Positions 1-6,136 of a stretch of DNA of 11,041 nt are shown here, piece by piece. This stretch comes from Oscillospiraceae bacterium. GTDB taxonomy: Bacteria; Bacillota; Clostridia; Oscillospirales; Ruminococcaceae. The translations under genes and the position numbers were made by a program. The stretch is taken from contig CAAFHY010000127.1 in the NCBI GenBank assembly GCA_900762805.1, positions 1-11,041 of the forward strand, written 5' to 3'. Each line of letters starts with the position of its first letter. Position 1 is the stretch's first letter. The notes under the pieces were generated by a model, which was not told where the DNA came from, did no database searches, and saw only the letters and a list, made by a program, of their open reading frames with translations.

Positions 1-489
1 ATGGCCCGGCAGGTGCGGCGCGGAAACGAAACGGTGCAGATCGTGTTCATCACCGGCTACTCCGACTATATCGCCGAGGGCTACGACGTAGCGGCGCTGC
101 ACTATCTCATAAAGCCGGTTGACCGCGAAAAGCTGTTCACGGTGCTCGACCGGGCGCTTGAACGGCTGCGGCTCAGCCAGCGCTGCCTCAAGCTCGCGCT
201 TCCGGGCGAGACGGTGCGCATCCCGCTGCATGAGATCGTTTATCTCGACGTCCGCCAGAACTATGTCACTGTACACGCCGGGCGCGAATACACCGTCAAG
301 CGCACACTGGGCGATTTTGAGAGCGAGCTGGGCGTGCCCTTCTGCCGCGTCGGCCGCAGCATGATCCTGAACCTGCGGCAGATCCGGCGCGTCACCCGCA
401 CCGAGGTCCGCATGGCCGACGGTACGGTGCTGCCGCTGCCGCGCGGCGCCTATGAACCGCTCAACCGCGCCATCATCGCACAGACATAG
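1..489 (+). CDS. LytTR-family response regulator, 5'-truncated by window edge
   Basis: This is the C-terminal part of a two-component response regulator that binds DNA through a LytTR domain. The first ~55 visible residues are the end of a receiver domain: a hydrophobic beta strand with the switch Thr (IVFITGYSDY, residues 14-23), the YDVAALHYL segment, and the conserved Lys-Pro (K38-P39). The phospho-acceptor Asp would lie upstream of the window. Residues ~65-160 are the LytTR domain, with the usual IVYLDVRQNYVTVH strand, the CRVGRSMILNLRQIRRV segment (115-131) and the closing LPLPRGAYEPLNRA. The ATG at base 1 falls inside the receiver domain, so it is probably an internal Met and not the true start. 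The gene ends 42 nt before a GHKL kinase gene on the same strand. The two presumably form one signalling pair, in regulator-then-kinase order. Family assignment is firm; the target genes are inferred. Confidence 0.93.
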   Translation: MARQVRRGNETVQIVFITGYSDYIAEGYDVAALHYLIKPVDREKLFTVLDRALERLRLSQRCLKLALPGETVRIPLHEIVYLDVRQNYVTVHAGREYTVKRTLGDFESELGVPFCRVGRSMILNLRQIRRVTRTEVRMADGTVLPLPRGAYEPLNRAIIAQT

Positions 490-499
490 TCCCATCCCC

Positions 500-515
500 G
501 CCGCCCTGCGGCGGC
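500..515 (+). other. Small GC hairpin between regulator and kinase genes
   Basis: GCCGCC (500-505) and GGCGGC (510-515) can pair around the four-base loop CTGC. It lies in the 42-nt gap after the regulator stop and ends 5 nt before the GGAGG ribosome-binding site (521-525) of the kinase gene. There is no T tract, so it is not an intrinsic terminator. It might protect the mRNA or tune translation of the kinase, but in DNA this GC-rich a 6-bp stem can also arise by chance. Confidence 0.35.
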
Positions 516-531
516 TCCCCGGAGGCAAGCC

Positions 532-1194
532 ATGAAGATCTTTTCCAAAAGGCTCGACGCCCGTATCGCCGCCTATCAGCGCGAGCTGATCGATACGCAT
601 TACCGCGAGGTCGATAATATGTACCGCCAAATGCGCGGCTGGCGGCACGATTACCGCAACCATATCCAGACACTCAAGGTGCTGGCCGAAAACGGCGACC
701 TGCCGGCCATCAAGCGCTACCTCGACAAGCTCGATACCGACCTTCACACCGTTGACCTTGCCGTAAAGACGGGCAATGCCATGGCCGATGCCATCCTCAA
801 CAGCAAAATATCTCTGGCCCGCGCACGCGGCATCGACGTCCGCATCGACGCTCACATCCCCGTCAAGCTCAAAATGTCGGAGCTTGATCTCTGCTGCATC
901 CTCGGCAATCTGTTCGACAACGCCATCGAGGCCAGCGGCGCCCTGCCGGAGGGGCAGCGCCTTATCCGCGTGTATATGGACATGAAGGGCACCCAGCTTT
1001 ATATCTCCTTTACCAACCTGACGGCCCGCCGGAAGCTTAAAAAGACGGCCGGCCGCTTCCAGAGCACCAAGGGCGAGGGGCACGGCTTCGGGCTGGCGCG
1101 CATCGACGCCATCATCGAGCGGCTGGACGGCTATCTCTCGCGCAATTCGGAGGACGGCGCCTTTACCACCGAGATCCTGATCCCGCAGGTGTAG
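532..1194 (+). CDS. Soluble GHKL-domain sensor histidine kinase-like protein (no membrane sensor)
   Basis: This 220-aa protein matches the cytoplasmic half of Agr/VirS-type histidine kinases. Residues ~15-35 are a charged helix leading to the phospho-acceptor motif WRHDYRNH (37-44; likely phospho-His H39). The ATPase domain follows, with an N box (ILGNLFDNAIEAS, 123-135) and a G box (GHGFGLARI, 183-191). Agr-type kinases are usually about 400 residues or more, with several N-terminal membrane spans. None are seen here, so the protein should be cytosolic and take its signal from another partner or ligand. The start is supported by GGAGG at 521-525, 6 nt before the ATG. The upstream regulator gene is in the same reading frame with a stop at 487-489 between them, so the two are separate proteins. 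It most likely phosphorylates the upstream LytTR regulator. A terminator and a new promoter separate it from the ABC genes downstream. Confidence 0.88.
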   Translation: MKIFSKRLDARIAAYQRELIDTHYREVDNMYRQMRGWRHDYRNHIQTLKVLAENGDLPAIKRYLDKLDTDLHTVDLAVKTGNAMADAILNSKISLARARGIDVRIDAHIPVKLKMSELDLCCILGNLFDNAIEASGALPEGQRLIRVYMDMKGTQLYISFTNLTARRKLKKTAGRFQSTKGEGHGFGLARIDAIIERLDGYLSRNSEDGAFTTEILIPQV

Positions 1195-1308
1195 CGCCGC
1201 TGACAGAAACGGACCGATGCGGCGCATCGCCGGCAAGGCAAGCGCCTGATGCCCGCCGGCACCATAGCCCGGCCTGCTCCGCAGCCGTCCGGGCGCAGCG
1301 CCCGCGCA

Positions 1309-1339
1309 ATTCGTCCCCTGAAAACGTCGATTCGTCCCC
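1309..1339 (+). promoter_or_regulatory. Direct-repeat pair, candidate LytTR regulator operator
   Basis: ATTCGTCCCC occurs perfectly at 1309-1318 and again at 1330-1339, an offset of 21 bp. With near matches on either side the repeat extends to 12 of 14 bases. LytTR regulators such as AgrA and ComE bind two ~9-bp direct repeats separated by 12-13 bp, an offset of 21-22 bp and so two helical turns. The pair ends about 6 bp before the expected -35 position of the promoter at 1365-1373, where such activators commonly sit. The base sequence fits the published LytTR consensus only in part (the CGT core). The claim therefore rests on spacing, position and the adjacent LytTR gene. Confidence 0.5.
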
Positions 1340-1363
1340 CGGTTCAGCGGGGGACGATTTTTT
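1332..1363 (+). terminator. Intrinsic terminator after the regulator-kinase genes
   Basis: TCGTCCCCCG (1332-1341) and CGGGGGACGA (1348-1357) form a perfect 10-bp stem around the loop GTTCAG, followed at once by six T residues (1358-1363). It lies 137 nt after the kinase stop and just before the -10 element of the ABC promoter. Its left arm contains the second copy of the direct repeat, and its right arm covers the -35 region of the next promoter. It should stop transcripts from the regulator-kinase genes and insulate the ABC genes, unless it acts as an attenuator. Confidence 0.8.
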
Positions 1364-1364
1364 G

Positions 1365-1373
1365 TGCTACAAT
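1365..1373 (+). promoter_or_regulatory. Extended -10 promoter for the ABC transporter pair
   Basis: TGCTACAAT is an extended -10 element, with TACAAT (1368-1373) matching TATAAT at five of six positions. No good -35 is present: the best candidate, TTCAGC at 1343-1348, gives a long 19-bp spacer and matches only half the consensus. A start near 1380 would leave a leader of about 19 nt with the ribosome-binding site. A good -10 with a poor -35 just downstream of paired direct repeats is what an activator-dependent promoter looks like. Confidence 0.6.
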
Positions 1374-1385
1374 AGAGGCATCAAA

Positions 1386-1394
1386 AGGAAGTGA
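1386..1394 (+). promoter_or_regulatory. Ribosome-binding site fixing the first ABC start
   Basis: AGGAAGTGA matches the anti-Shine-Dalgarno complement AGGAGGTGA at eight of nine positions and precedes the ATG at 1399. It decides against an in-frame ATG at 1249, which would add 50 residues and read straight through the terminator and promoter. Confidence 0.85.
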
Positions 1395-1398
1395 CGAC

Positions 1399-3228
1399 AT
1401 GGAAAAGACAAAAAAGCCAAAATACAATATGTGGCAGAACAGCGGCTGGATGGTGCTCCTCGCCTGGCGCATACACAAAAGCGTGCTACTCCTGTGCCTG
1501 CTTCAGGTGCTGCTGGCAGCCGGCAAATCGGTGGCCGAGCTGCTGCTGGCTCCCGCCGTGCTGCGGCGCATCGAGACAGCCGCCCCGCTGGGATCGCTGC
1601 TGTCAACCATCGCCGCGCTCACGGGCGCACTGCTGCTCTGCTCGGCGCTCGGCGCCTATATCGACTGCAACACCCTGTTCGGCCGCGTCATGATCCGCAG
1701 CAAGGGCATCCTGCTCATGATAAACGGGAAGCTCGCCTCGACCTCCTACCCCAATACGCTCGACCCCCGCTTTACCGAATTACAGGAGCAGGCCGCGCGC
1801 TGCACCTACAGCAATGCCGCCCCCGGCGAGGCAATCTGGTCTACCTGGGTGCAGCTGCTGACCAATCTGCTCTGCTTCGGCATCTATCTGGCGCTGCTGT
1901 CGGGCCTCAGCCCCTGGCTGATGGCGATGGTGACGGCCACGGCGGCCGTCAGCTACTTTGTGAGCAAGCGCATCAACGAGTGGGGCTACCGCCACCGCGA
2001 CGAGAAAAACCACTACGACAAGGTGCTCTCCTATACCACCGGCATCGCCTGCGACCGCACCTTTGCCAAGGATATCCGCATCTTCGGCCTTCGCGGCTGG
2101 CTCACCGACCTGCAGGACAAGACGCTGCGCCTGCTCGACGGCTTCAAGGCGCGTGAGGAAAGGCACTATATGTGGGCCAACGTCTGCGACGTTGCGCTGA
2201 CACTGCTCCGCAACGGCATTGCCTATGCCTTCCTCATCTGGCTGACGCTGCGCGACGGCCTGCCGGCCTCGCGCTTCCTGCTCTATTTCGGGGCCGTCAC
2301 CGGCTTCACCCAGTGGGTCACCGGCATCCTCCAACAGTTCTCCGAGCTTCACAAGCAGAGCCTGGATCTGTCGGCGCTGCGCGAGTTCCTCGACTGGCCC
2401 GAACCCTTCCGCTTTGAGGGCGGCCGCCGGCTCGCTGTGCAGGCGGGGCACGCCTATGAGCTGCGGCTGGAAAACGTCAGCTTCCGCTATGCCGGCGCCG
2501 AGACCGACACCCTCTCGCATATCGACCTCACCGTCAGGCCCGGCGAAAAGCTGGCCGTCGTCGGCCTCAACGGCGCCGGAAAAACGACGCTGGTCAAGCT
2601 GCTCTGCGGCTTCCTCGATCCGACCGAGGGGCGCGTGCTGCTCGACGGCGCGGACATCCGCCAGTACGACCGCCGCGATTATTACAAGCTGTTCACCGCC
2701 GTCTTTCAGGACTTCTCGGTGCTGGAGGCGACAGTAGCCGAAAACGTGGCCCAGCGGGTCAGCGGCATCGACCGCGAGCGTGTCGAGGGCTGCCTTGCAC
2801 AGGCCGGGCTGACCCGCAAGGTGCAGTCGCTGCCCAAGGGCGCCGACACACCGGTCGGCCGCAAGGTATTTGAGGACGGCGTCGAGCTGTCGGGCGGCCA
2901 GACGCAGCGGCTGATGCTGGCGCGCGCCCTTTACAAGGACGCCCCCATCCTGCTGCTCGATGAGCCGACGGCGGCTCTCGACCCCATCGCCGAAAATGAT
3001 ATCTACCTGAAATACAACGACATGACGAAAGGCCGCACCTCGGTCTTTATCTCGCACAGGCTGGCCTCGACCCGCTTCTGCGACCGCATCATTTTCCTCG
3101 ATCACGGTGCCATTGCCGAGGAGGGCACCCATCAGTCGCTGCTGGCGCAGGGCGGCGGCTATGCCCGGCTGTTCGAGGTGCAGAGTCACTACTATCGGGA
3201 GGAGAAACCATCGCATGAAGAAGACTGA
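1399..3228 (+). CDS. ABC transporter half-molecule (membrane domain fused to ATPase), exporter type
   Basis: This 609-aa protein has an N-terminal membrane domain (about residues 15-310, with hydrophobic spans near 17-40, 65-85, 150-190 and 265-310) and a C-terminal ATPase domain. The ATPase is complete: Walker A GLNGAGKT (389-396), Q-loop FQDF (436-439), signature LSGGQ (497-501), Walker B ILLLDE with the catalytic Glu (517-522), D-loop ALDP and switch His H553. It lacks an N-terminal C39 peptidase domain, so it is not a leader-cleaving bacteriocin exporter. Its gene overlaps the next ABC gene by 14 nt, and the two products very probably form a heterodimer. Upstream lie a LytTR/GHKL signalling pair and a promoter with candidate LytTR sites. 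That suggests regulated export of a peptide, lipid or toxic compound, but the sequence does not name the substrate. Confidence 0.93.
   Translation: MEKTKKPKYNMWQNSGWMVLLAWRIHKSVLLLCLLQVLLAAGKSVAELLLAPAVLRRIETAAPLGSLLSTIAALTGALLLCSALGAYIDCNTLFGRVMIRSKGILLMINGKLASTSYPNTLDPRFTELQEQAARCTYSNAAPGEAIWSTWVQLLTNLLCFGIYLALLSGLSPWLMAMVTATAAVSYFVSKRINEWGYRHRDEKNHYDKVLSYTTGIACDRTFAKDIRIFGLRGWLTDLQDKTLRLLDGFKAREERHYMWANVCDVALTLLRNGIAYAFLIWLTLRDGLPASRFLLYFGAVTGFTQWVTGILQQFSELHKQSLDLSALREFLDWPEPFRFEGGRRLAVQAGHAYELRLENVSFRYAGAETDTLSHIDLTVRPGEKLAVVGLNGAGKTTLVKLLCGFLDPTEGRVLLDGADIRQYDRRDYYKLFTAVFQDFSVLEATVAENVAQRVSGIDRERVEGCLAQAGLTRKVQSLPKGADTPVGRKVFEDGVELSGGQTQRLMLARALYKDAPILLLDEPTAALDPIAENDIYLKYNDMTKGRTSVFISHRLASTRFCDRIIFLDHGAIAEEGTHQSLLAQGGGYARLFEVQSHYYREEKPSHEED
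3197..3204 (+). promoter_or_regulatory. Ribosome-binding site fixing the second ABC start
   Basis: GGGAGGAG lies inside the last codons of the first ABC gene, 10 nt before the ATG at 3215. It selects that ATG over an in-frame ATG at 3107 that has no such site and would place 36 non-conserved residues ahead of the protein. Confidence 0.8.
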
Positions 3229-5104
3229 AAAAAGCACTGCGCTGCCGGCCGCGGAGTGCTGGCGGCTCACACTGCGCTGCTGGCGGCTTTTCTGGCGGCT
3301 CTGCCCCAGCCGCTTTATCTCATCGCTGCTCAGCACCGCCTTTTCCTCGCTCAGCCCCTATGCCGGCATATGGCTGTCGGCGCAGCTGGTGGACGAGCTG
3401 GCCGGCGGGCGCGACCCGCTGCTGCTGCGCCGGTGGACACTGCTCCTGCTCGGCTCGGCGGCGCTGCTCACGCTGGTGTCGGCAGCGCTCGACCACTGGT
3501 GGCGCTGTACCGATGTCCATATCGAAAGCCTCATCGAAAGCCGCCTCTATGCCGGCAAGATGATGAGCCTCGATTTTGCCGATATCGACAGTCAGCACAT
3601 CTACGACCTGTACACACAGATCCGCCAGAGCCGGAATTTCAACGGCTGGGGGCCCGCGGCGACGCTCCCCGTCCTTGACGGATGCCTGCGGGCCATCTTC
3701 CGCATTGCCGGCGGCATTGCCCTCTCGGTCAGCCTGTTTGCCGCCCGCGTTCCTGCCGGCGGGCAGCTGGCGTGGCTCGGCAGCCCCCTCACCGCCCTGG
3801 CGGTCGTGCTGCTGATGCTGGGTGTTTCGCTGCTGTCGCCGTATTTTTCCGGCATAAGCGACAGCTACTGGGCGCGCTACACACCGATGGCGCGGTTTGG
3901 CAACCGCTATTTCAGCTTCTATTGCTTCGACCTGTTCTCTGACCGCCGGCGTATGCCCGATATCCGCATTTACCGGCAATTTGACAACGTCGCCGTCCCC
4001 TACACGCTGCGGGAAAGCAGCTTCGGCCCCGGCTCATGGCTGGCGCAGCGCGCCAAGGGCGCCATGGGGCTGTGGGTGGCGCTGTCGTCACTGCTGTCGT
4101 CGCTTCTTGTCGGCCTCATCTATCTCTTTGTCTGTCTCAAGGCATGGGCGGGAGCCTTCGGCGTCGGCGCCGTGACGCAGTATATCGGCGCCGTCACCAG
4201 CCTCTTCGCCGGCCTTTCCGGCCTGCTCAAGGCGCTGGGCATACTGCGCACCAACGGCGAGTTTGTCAAGCCGTTTTTCCAGCTTTACGACACGCCCAAC
4301 CGGATGTACCGGGGCAGCCTCACGACGGAAAAGCGCGCCGACCGGCAGTATGAGGTCGAATTCCGCGATGTTTCCTTCCGGTACCCCGGCAGCGACAGCT
4401 ATGCGCTGCGGCACGTCAGTATGAAATTCCGCGTCGGCAGCCGTCTGGCCATCGTGGGCATGAACGGCAGCGGCAAAACCACCTTCATCAAGCTGCTCTG
4501 CCGCCTCTATGATCCCACCGAGGGAGAGATCCTGCTCAACGGCATCGACATCCGCAAATACCGCTATGACGAGTATATCGGCATCTTCTCAGTCGTGTTT
4601 CAGGATTTCCGGCTGCTGGCACTGCCGCTCGGCGAAAACGTGGCCGCCGGCACGGTATATGACGCCGGGCGCGCAGCCGACTGCCTGACGAAGGCCGGCT
4701 TTGCCGGCCGTCTGGCGCAGCTCCCCGACGGGCTGGATACCCCGCTCTACCGGGATCTCGACCCCGCCGGCGTCGAAATATCGGGCGGCGAGGCGCAGAA
4801 GATCGCCATCGCCCGCGCCCTCTACAAGGATGCCCCCTTTATCATCCTCGACGAGCCGACAGCGGCGCTCGATCCCATCGCCGAGGCTGAAATTTACGAA
4901 AAATTCAACGATATTGCCGGCGACCGCACGGCTGTCTACATCAGCCACCGCCTGTCCTCCTGCAAATTCTGCGATGAAATCGCCGTTTTCGACGCCGGCG
5001 CCATTGTGCAGCAGGGCACCCACGAGGCGCTGGTGGCCGATGAGAGCGGCCGATACCATGAGCTGTGGCATGCGCAGGCGCAGTATTATACCGAGCGGGG
5101 CTGA
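3215..5104 (+). CDS. ABC transporter half-molecule, partner of the preceding ABC protein
   Basis: This 629-aa protein has the same layout as its neighbour: membrane domain (about residues 35-345, spans near 36-55, 74-92, 160-180, 190-210 and 285-335) and C-terminal ATPase. Motifs are Walker A GMNGSGKT (415-422), Q-loop FQDF (462-465), signature ISGGE (522-526), Walker B FIILDE (542-547), ALDP D-loop and H578. The signature varies slightly (Ile for Leu, Glu for Gln), but the catalytic Glu and switch His are present. A heterodimer with the first protein would therefore have two competent ATP sites, unlike heterodimers with one degenerate site. Both proteins share DEPTAALDPIAE and end in a similar aromatic tail (SHYYRE and AQYYTE), so they look like old paralogues. 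The gene starts within the end of the first ABC gene and stops 66 nt before a strong hairpin. The substrate is unknown. Confidence 0.93.
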   Translation: MKKTEKSTALPAAECWRLTLRCWRLFWRLCPSRFISSLLSTAFSSLSPYAGIWLSAQLVDELAGGRDPLLLRRWTLLLLGSAALLTLVSAALDHWWRCTDVHIESLIESRLYAGKMMSLDFADIDSQHIYDLYTQIRQSRNFNGWGPAATLPVLDGCLRAIFRIAGGIALSVSLFAARVPAGGQLAWLGSPLTALAVVLLMLGVSLLSPYFSGISDSYWARYTPMARFGNRYFSFYCFDLFSDRRRMPDIRIYRQFDNVAVPYTLRESSFGPGSWLAQRAKGAMGLWVALSSLLSSLLVGLIYLFVCLKAWAGAFGVGAVTQYIGAVTSLFAGLSGLLKALGILRTNGEFVKPFFQLYDTPNRMYRGSLTTEKRADRQYEVEFRDVSFRYPGSDSYALRHVSMKFRVGSRLAIVGMNGSGKTTFIKLLCRLYDPTEGEILLNGIDIRKYRYDEYIGIFSVVFQDFRLLALPLGENVAAGTVYDAGRAADCLTKAGFAGRLAQLPDGLDTPLYRDLDPAGVEISGGEAQKIAIARALYKDAPFIILDEPTAALDPIAEAEIYEKFNDIAGDRTAVYISHRLSSCKFCDEIAVFDAGAIVQQGTHEALVADESGRYHELWHAQAQYYTERG

Positions 5105-5170
5105 GGAACAGCGGCCGGCCGTTCGGGCCTCCGTCCTCCTGGGGCCTTCGGCTTGCCGTCAGCTCACACA

Positions 5171-5206
5171 AAGAAGCTCTGCTTTTTTCCAAAAGCAGAG
5201 CTTCTT
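5171..5206. terminator. Perfect 16-bp hairpin, probable bidirectional terminator
   Basis: Bases 5171-5186 and 5191-5206 are perfect reverse complements around the loop TTCC. The stem has a GC core flanked by A and T runs at both ends, so each strand gives a GC stem followed by a T-rich stretch (CTTCTTGTCT on the plus strand, TTCTTTGTGTG on the minus). It sits between the convergent second ABC gene and the ZIP gene, where a shared terminator is expected. The rest of 5105-5245 shows nothing else I can support. Confidence 0.82.
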
Positions 5207-5245
5207 GTCTGATTCGGGCTATGAAAATATCCCCCGCGGCAGCTG

Positions 5246-6028
5246 CTACCCCAGCGCGACGTCCAGCACCATCATGACGCTGAACCCGGCGGCAAAGAAT
5301 ACCGTGCCGAGATTGGAATGATTGCCCTGCGACATTTCGGGGATCAGCTCCTCCACCACGACATACAGCATGGCCCCGGCCGCAAAGCTGAGCAGATAGG
5401 GCAGCGCCGGCACGACAAGCCCGGCAGCCAGAATGGTCAGCAGGGCGCCGATCGGCTCCACGACACCCGACAGCACCCCGCCCGCGAAGGCGCGGCCTTT
5501 TTTCATGCCCTCGGCGCGCAGCGGCATCGAGATGATGGCTCCCTCCGGGAAATTCTGAATGGCAATGCCCAGCGACAGGGCCAACGCGCCCGCCGCCGTG
5601 ATCTGCGCCTGCCCCGCAAGGAACCCGGCGTATACGACGCCGACTGCCATTCCCTCCGGGATATTGTGCAGCGTGACGGCCAGTATCATCATGGTCGTGC
5701 GTTGTAGTCGGCTGTTAGGGCCCTCGGCCTTCTCGCTGTTCTGGTGCAGATGGGGGATGATGGTGTCAAGCAGCAGCAGGAACAGGATGCCGGCCCAGAA
5801 GCCGGCAACCGCCGGCACAAAGGCCCACCCGCCCATGGCCGATGACTGCTCGATGGCCGGAATGAGCAGGCTCCAGATCGAAGCCGCCACCATCACGCCG
5901 GCCGCAAAGCCGGTCAGCGCACGCTGCACGGCCTCGCTCAGCGACCGCTTCATAAAGAAAACGCAGGCCGCCCCCAGCGAGGTTCCGACAAATGGGATCA
6001 GAATTCCGTAAACCGCTTCGATCTTCAT
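5246..6028 (-). CDS. ZIP-family divalent metal transporter, GufA-like
   Basis: This 260-aa, very hydrophobic protein has about eight membrane spans. ZIP proteins move Zn2+, Fe2+ or Mn2+ into the cytoplasm. The metal-site motifs are clear: HNIPEG in the fourth span (121-126) and QNFPEG in the fifth (158-163), plus E190 in the sixth and EEL near 226-228. A Gln in the fifth-span motif, where ZupT has His, points to the GufA subfamily, which includes the structurally studied Bordetella ZIP (BbZIP). The loop after span three carries PHLH (92-95), a possible metal-capture site. The ATG at 6028 is chosen because AGGAGG lies 9 nt upstream. It is the last minus-strand gene visible, 108 nt after the second minus-strand ABC gene, so it may share that transcript or have its own promoter. 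The metal cannot be told from the sequence. Confidence 0.93.
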   Translation of the reverse strand: MKIEAVYGILIPFVGTSLGAACVFFMKRSLSEAVQRALTGFAAGVMVAASIWSLLIPAIEQSSAMGGWAFVPAVAGFWAGILFLLLLDTIIPHLHQNSEKAEGPNSRLQRTTMMILAVTLHNIPEGMAVGVVYAGFLAGQAQITAAGALALSLGIAIQNFPEGAIISMPLRAEGMKKGRAFAGGVLSGVVEPIGALLTILAAGLVVPALPYLLSFAAGAMLYVVVEELIPEMSQGNHSNLGTVFFAAGFSVMMVLDVALG

Positions 6029-6037
6029 AAATAGTAT

Positions 6038-6043
6038 CCTCCT
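6038..6043 (-). promoter_or_regulatory. Ribosome-binding site fixing the ZIP start
   Basis: AGGAGG on the minus strand lies 9 nt before the ATG at 6028. An in-frame TTG at 6046 would use these same bases as its Arg-Arg codons, so TTG cannot be the start served by this site. Confidence 0.85.
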
Positions 6044-6064
6044 CAAGCTCTGAATATGGCAGTC

Positions 6065-6092
6065 GGCTCCGGCCGCCGCGGCAGCCGGAGCC
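6065..6092. repeat. GC-rich near-palindrome between ABC and ZIP genes
   Basis: Bases 6065-6078 and 6079-6092 are reverse complements at 13 of 14 positions, including the perfect arms GGCTCCGGC and GCCGGAGCC. In the minus-strand transcript it would form a strong hairpin between the second ABC gene and ZIP, but no T tract follows on that strand. It may be a partial terminator, an mRNA-stability hairpin that lowers ZIP expression relative to the ABC genes, or a protein-binding site. A second weaker stem, GGCCGG (6110-6115) with CCGGCC (6122-6127), lies closer to the ABC stop. The 108-nt gap otherwise shows only a weak -10-like TAGAAT on the minus strand. Confidence 0.5.
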
Positions 6093-6136
6093 AGCTTTTA
6101 TCATTCTATGGCCGGCGGCGCCCGGCCGCTACTGCC

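Noticed and set aside
1216..1248. Ten-residue open frame (MRRIAGKASA) as a possible signalling peptide next to the LytTR/GHKL genes
   Set aside because: It has no ribosome-binding site, no leader or processing motif, and such a short frame is expected by chance.
1291..1303. Short palindrome GGGCGCAGCGCCC in the kinase-ABC gap
   Set aside because: It has a one-base centre, too small for an RNA loop, no T tract and no clear partner; GC palindromes this short are frequent in this sequence.
1249..1398. Upstream in-frame extension of the first ABC protein
   Set aside because: It would read through the intrinsic terminator and -10 promoter, and the ribosome-binding site at 1386-1394 serves the ATG at 1399.
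1780..3336. 518-aa open frame on the minus strand opposite the first ABC gene
   Set aside because: It lies opposite a gene with complete ABC motifs, has no recognisable domain, and is low in complexity. GC-rich third codon positions remove stops from the opposite frame.
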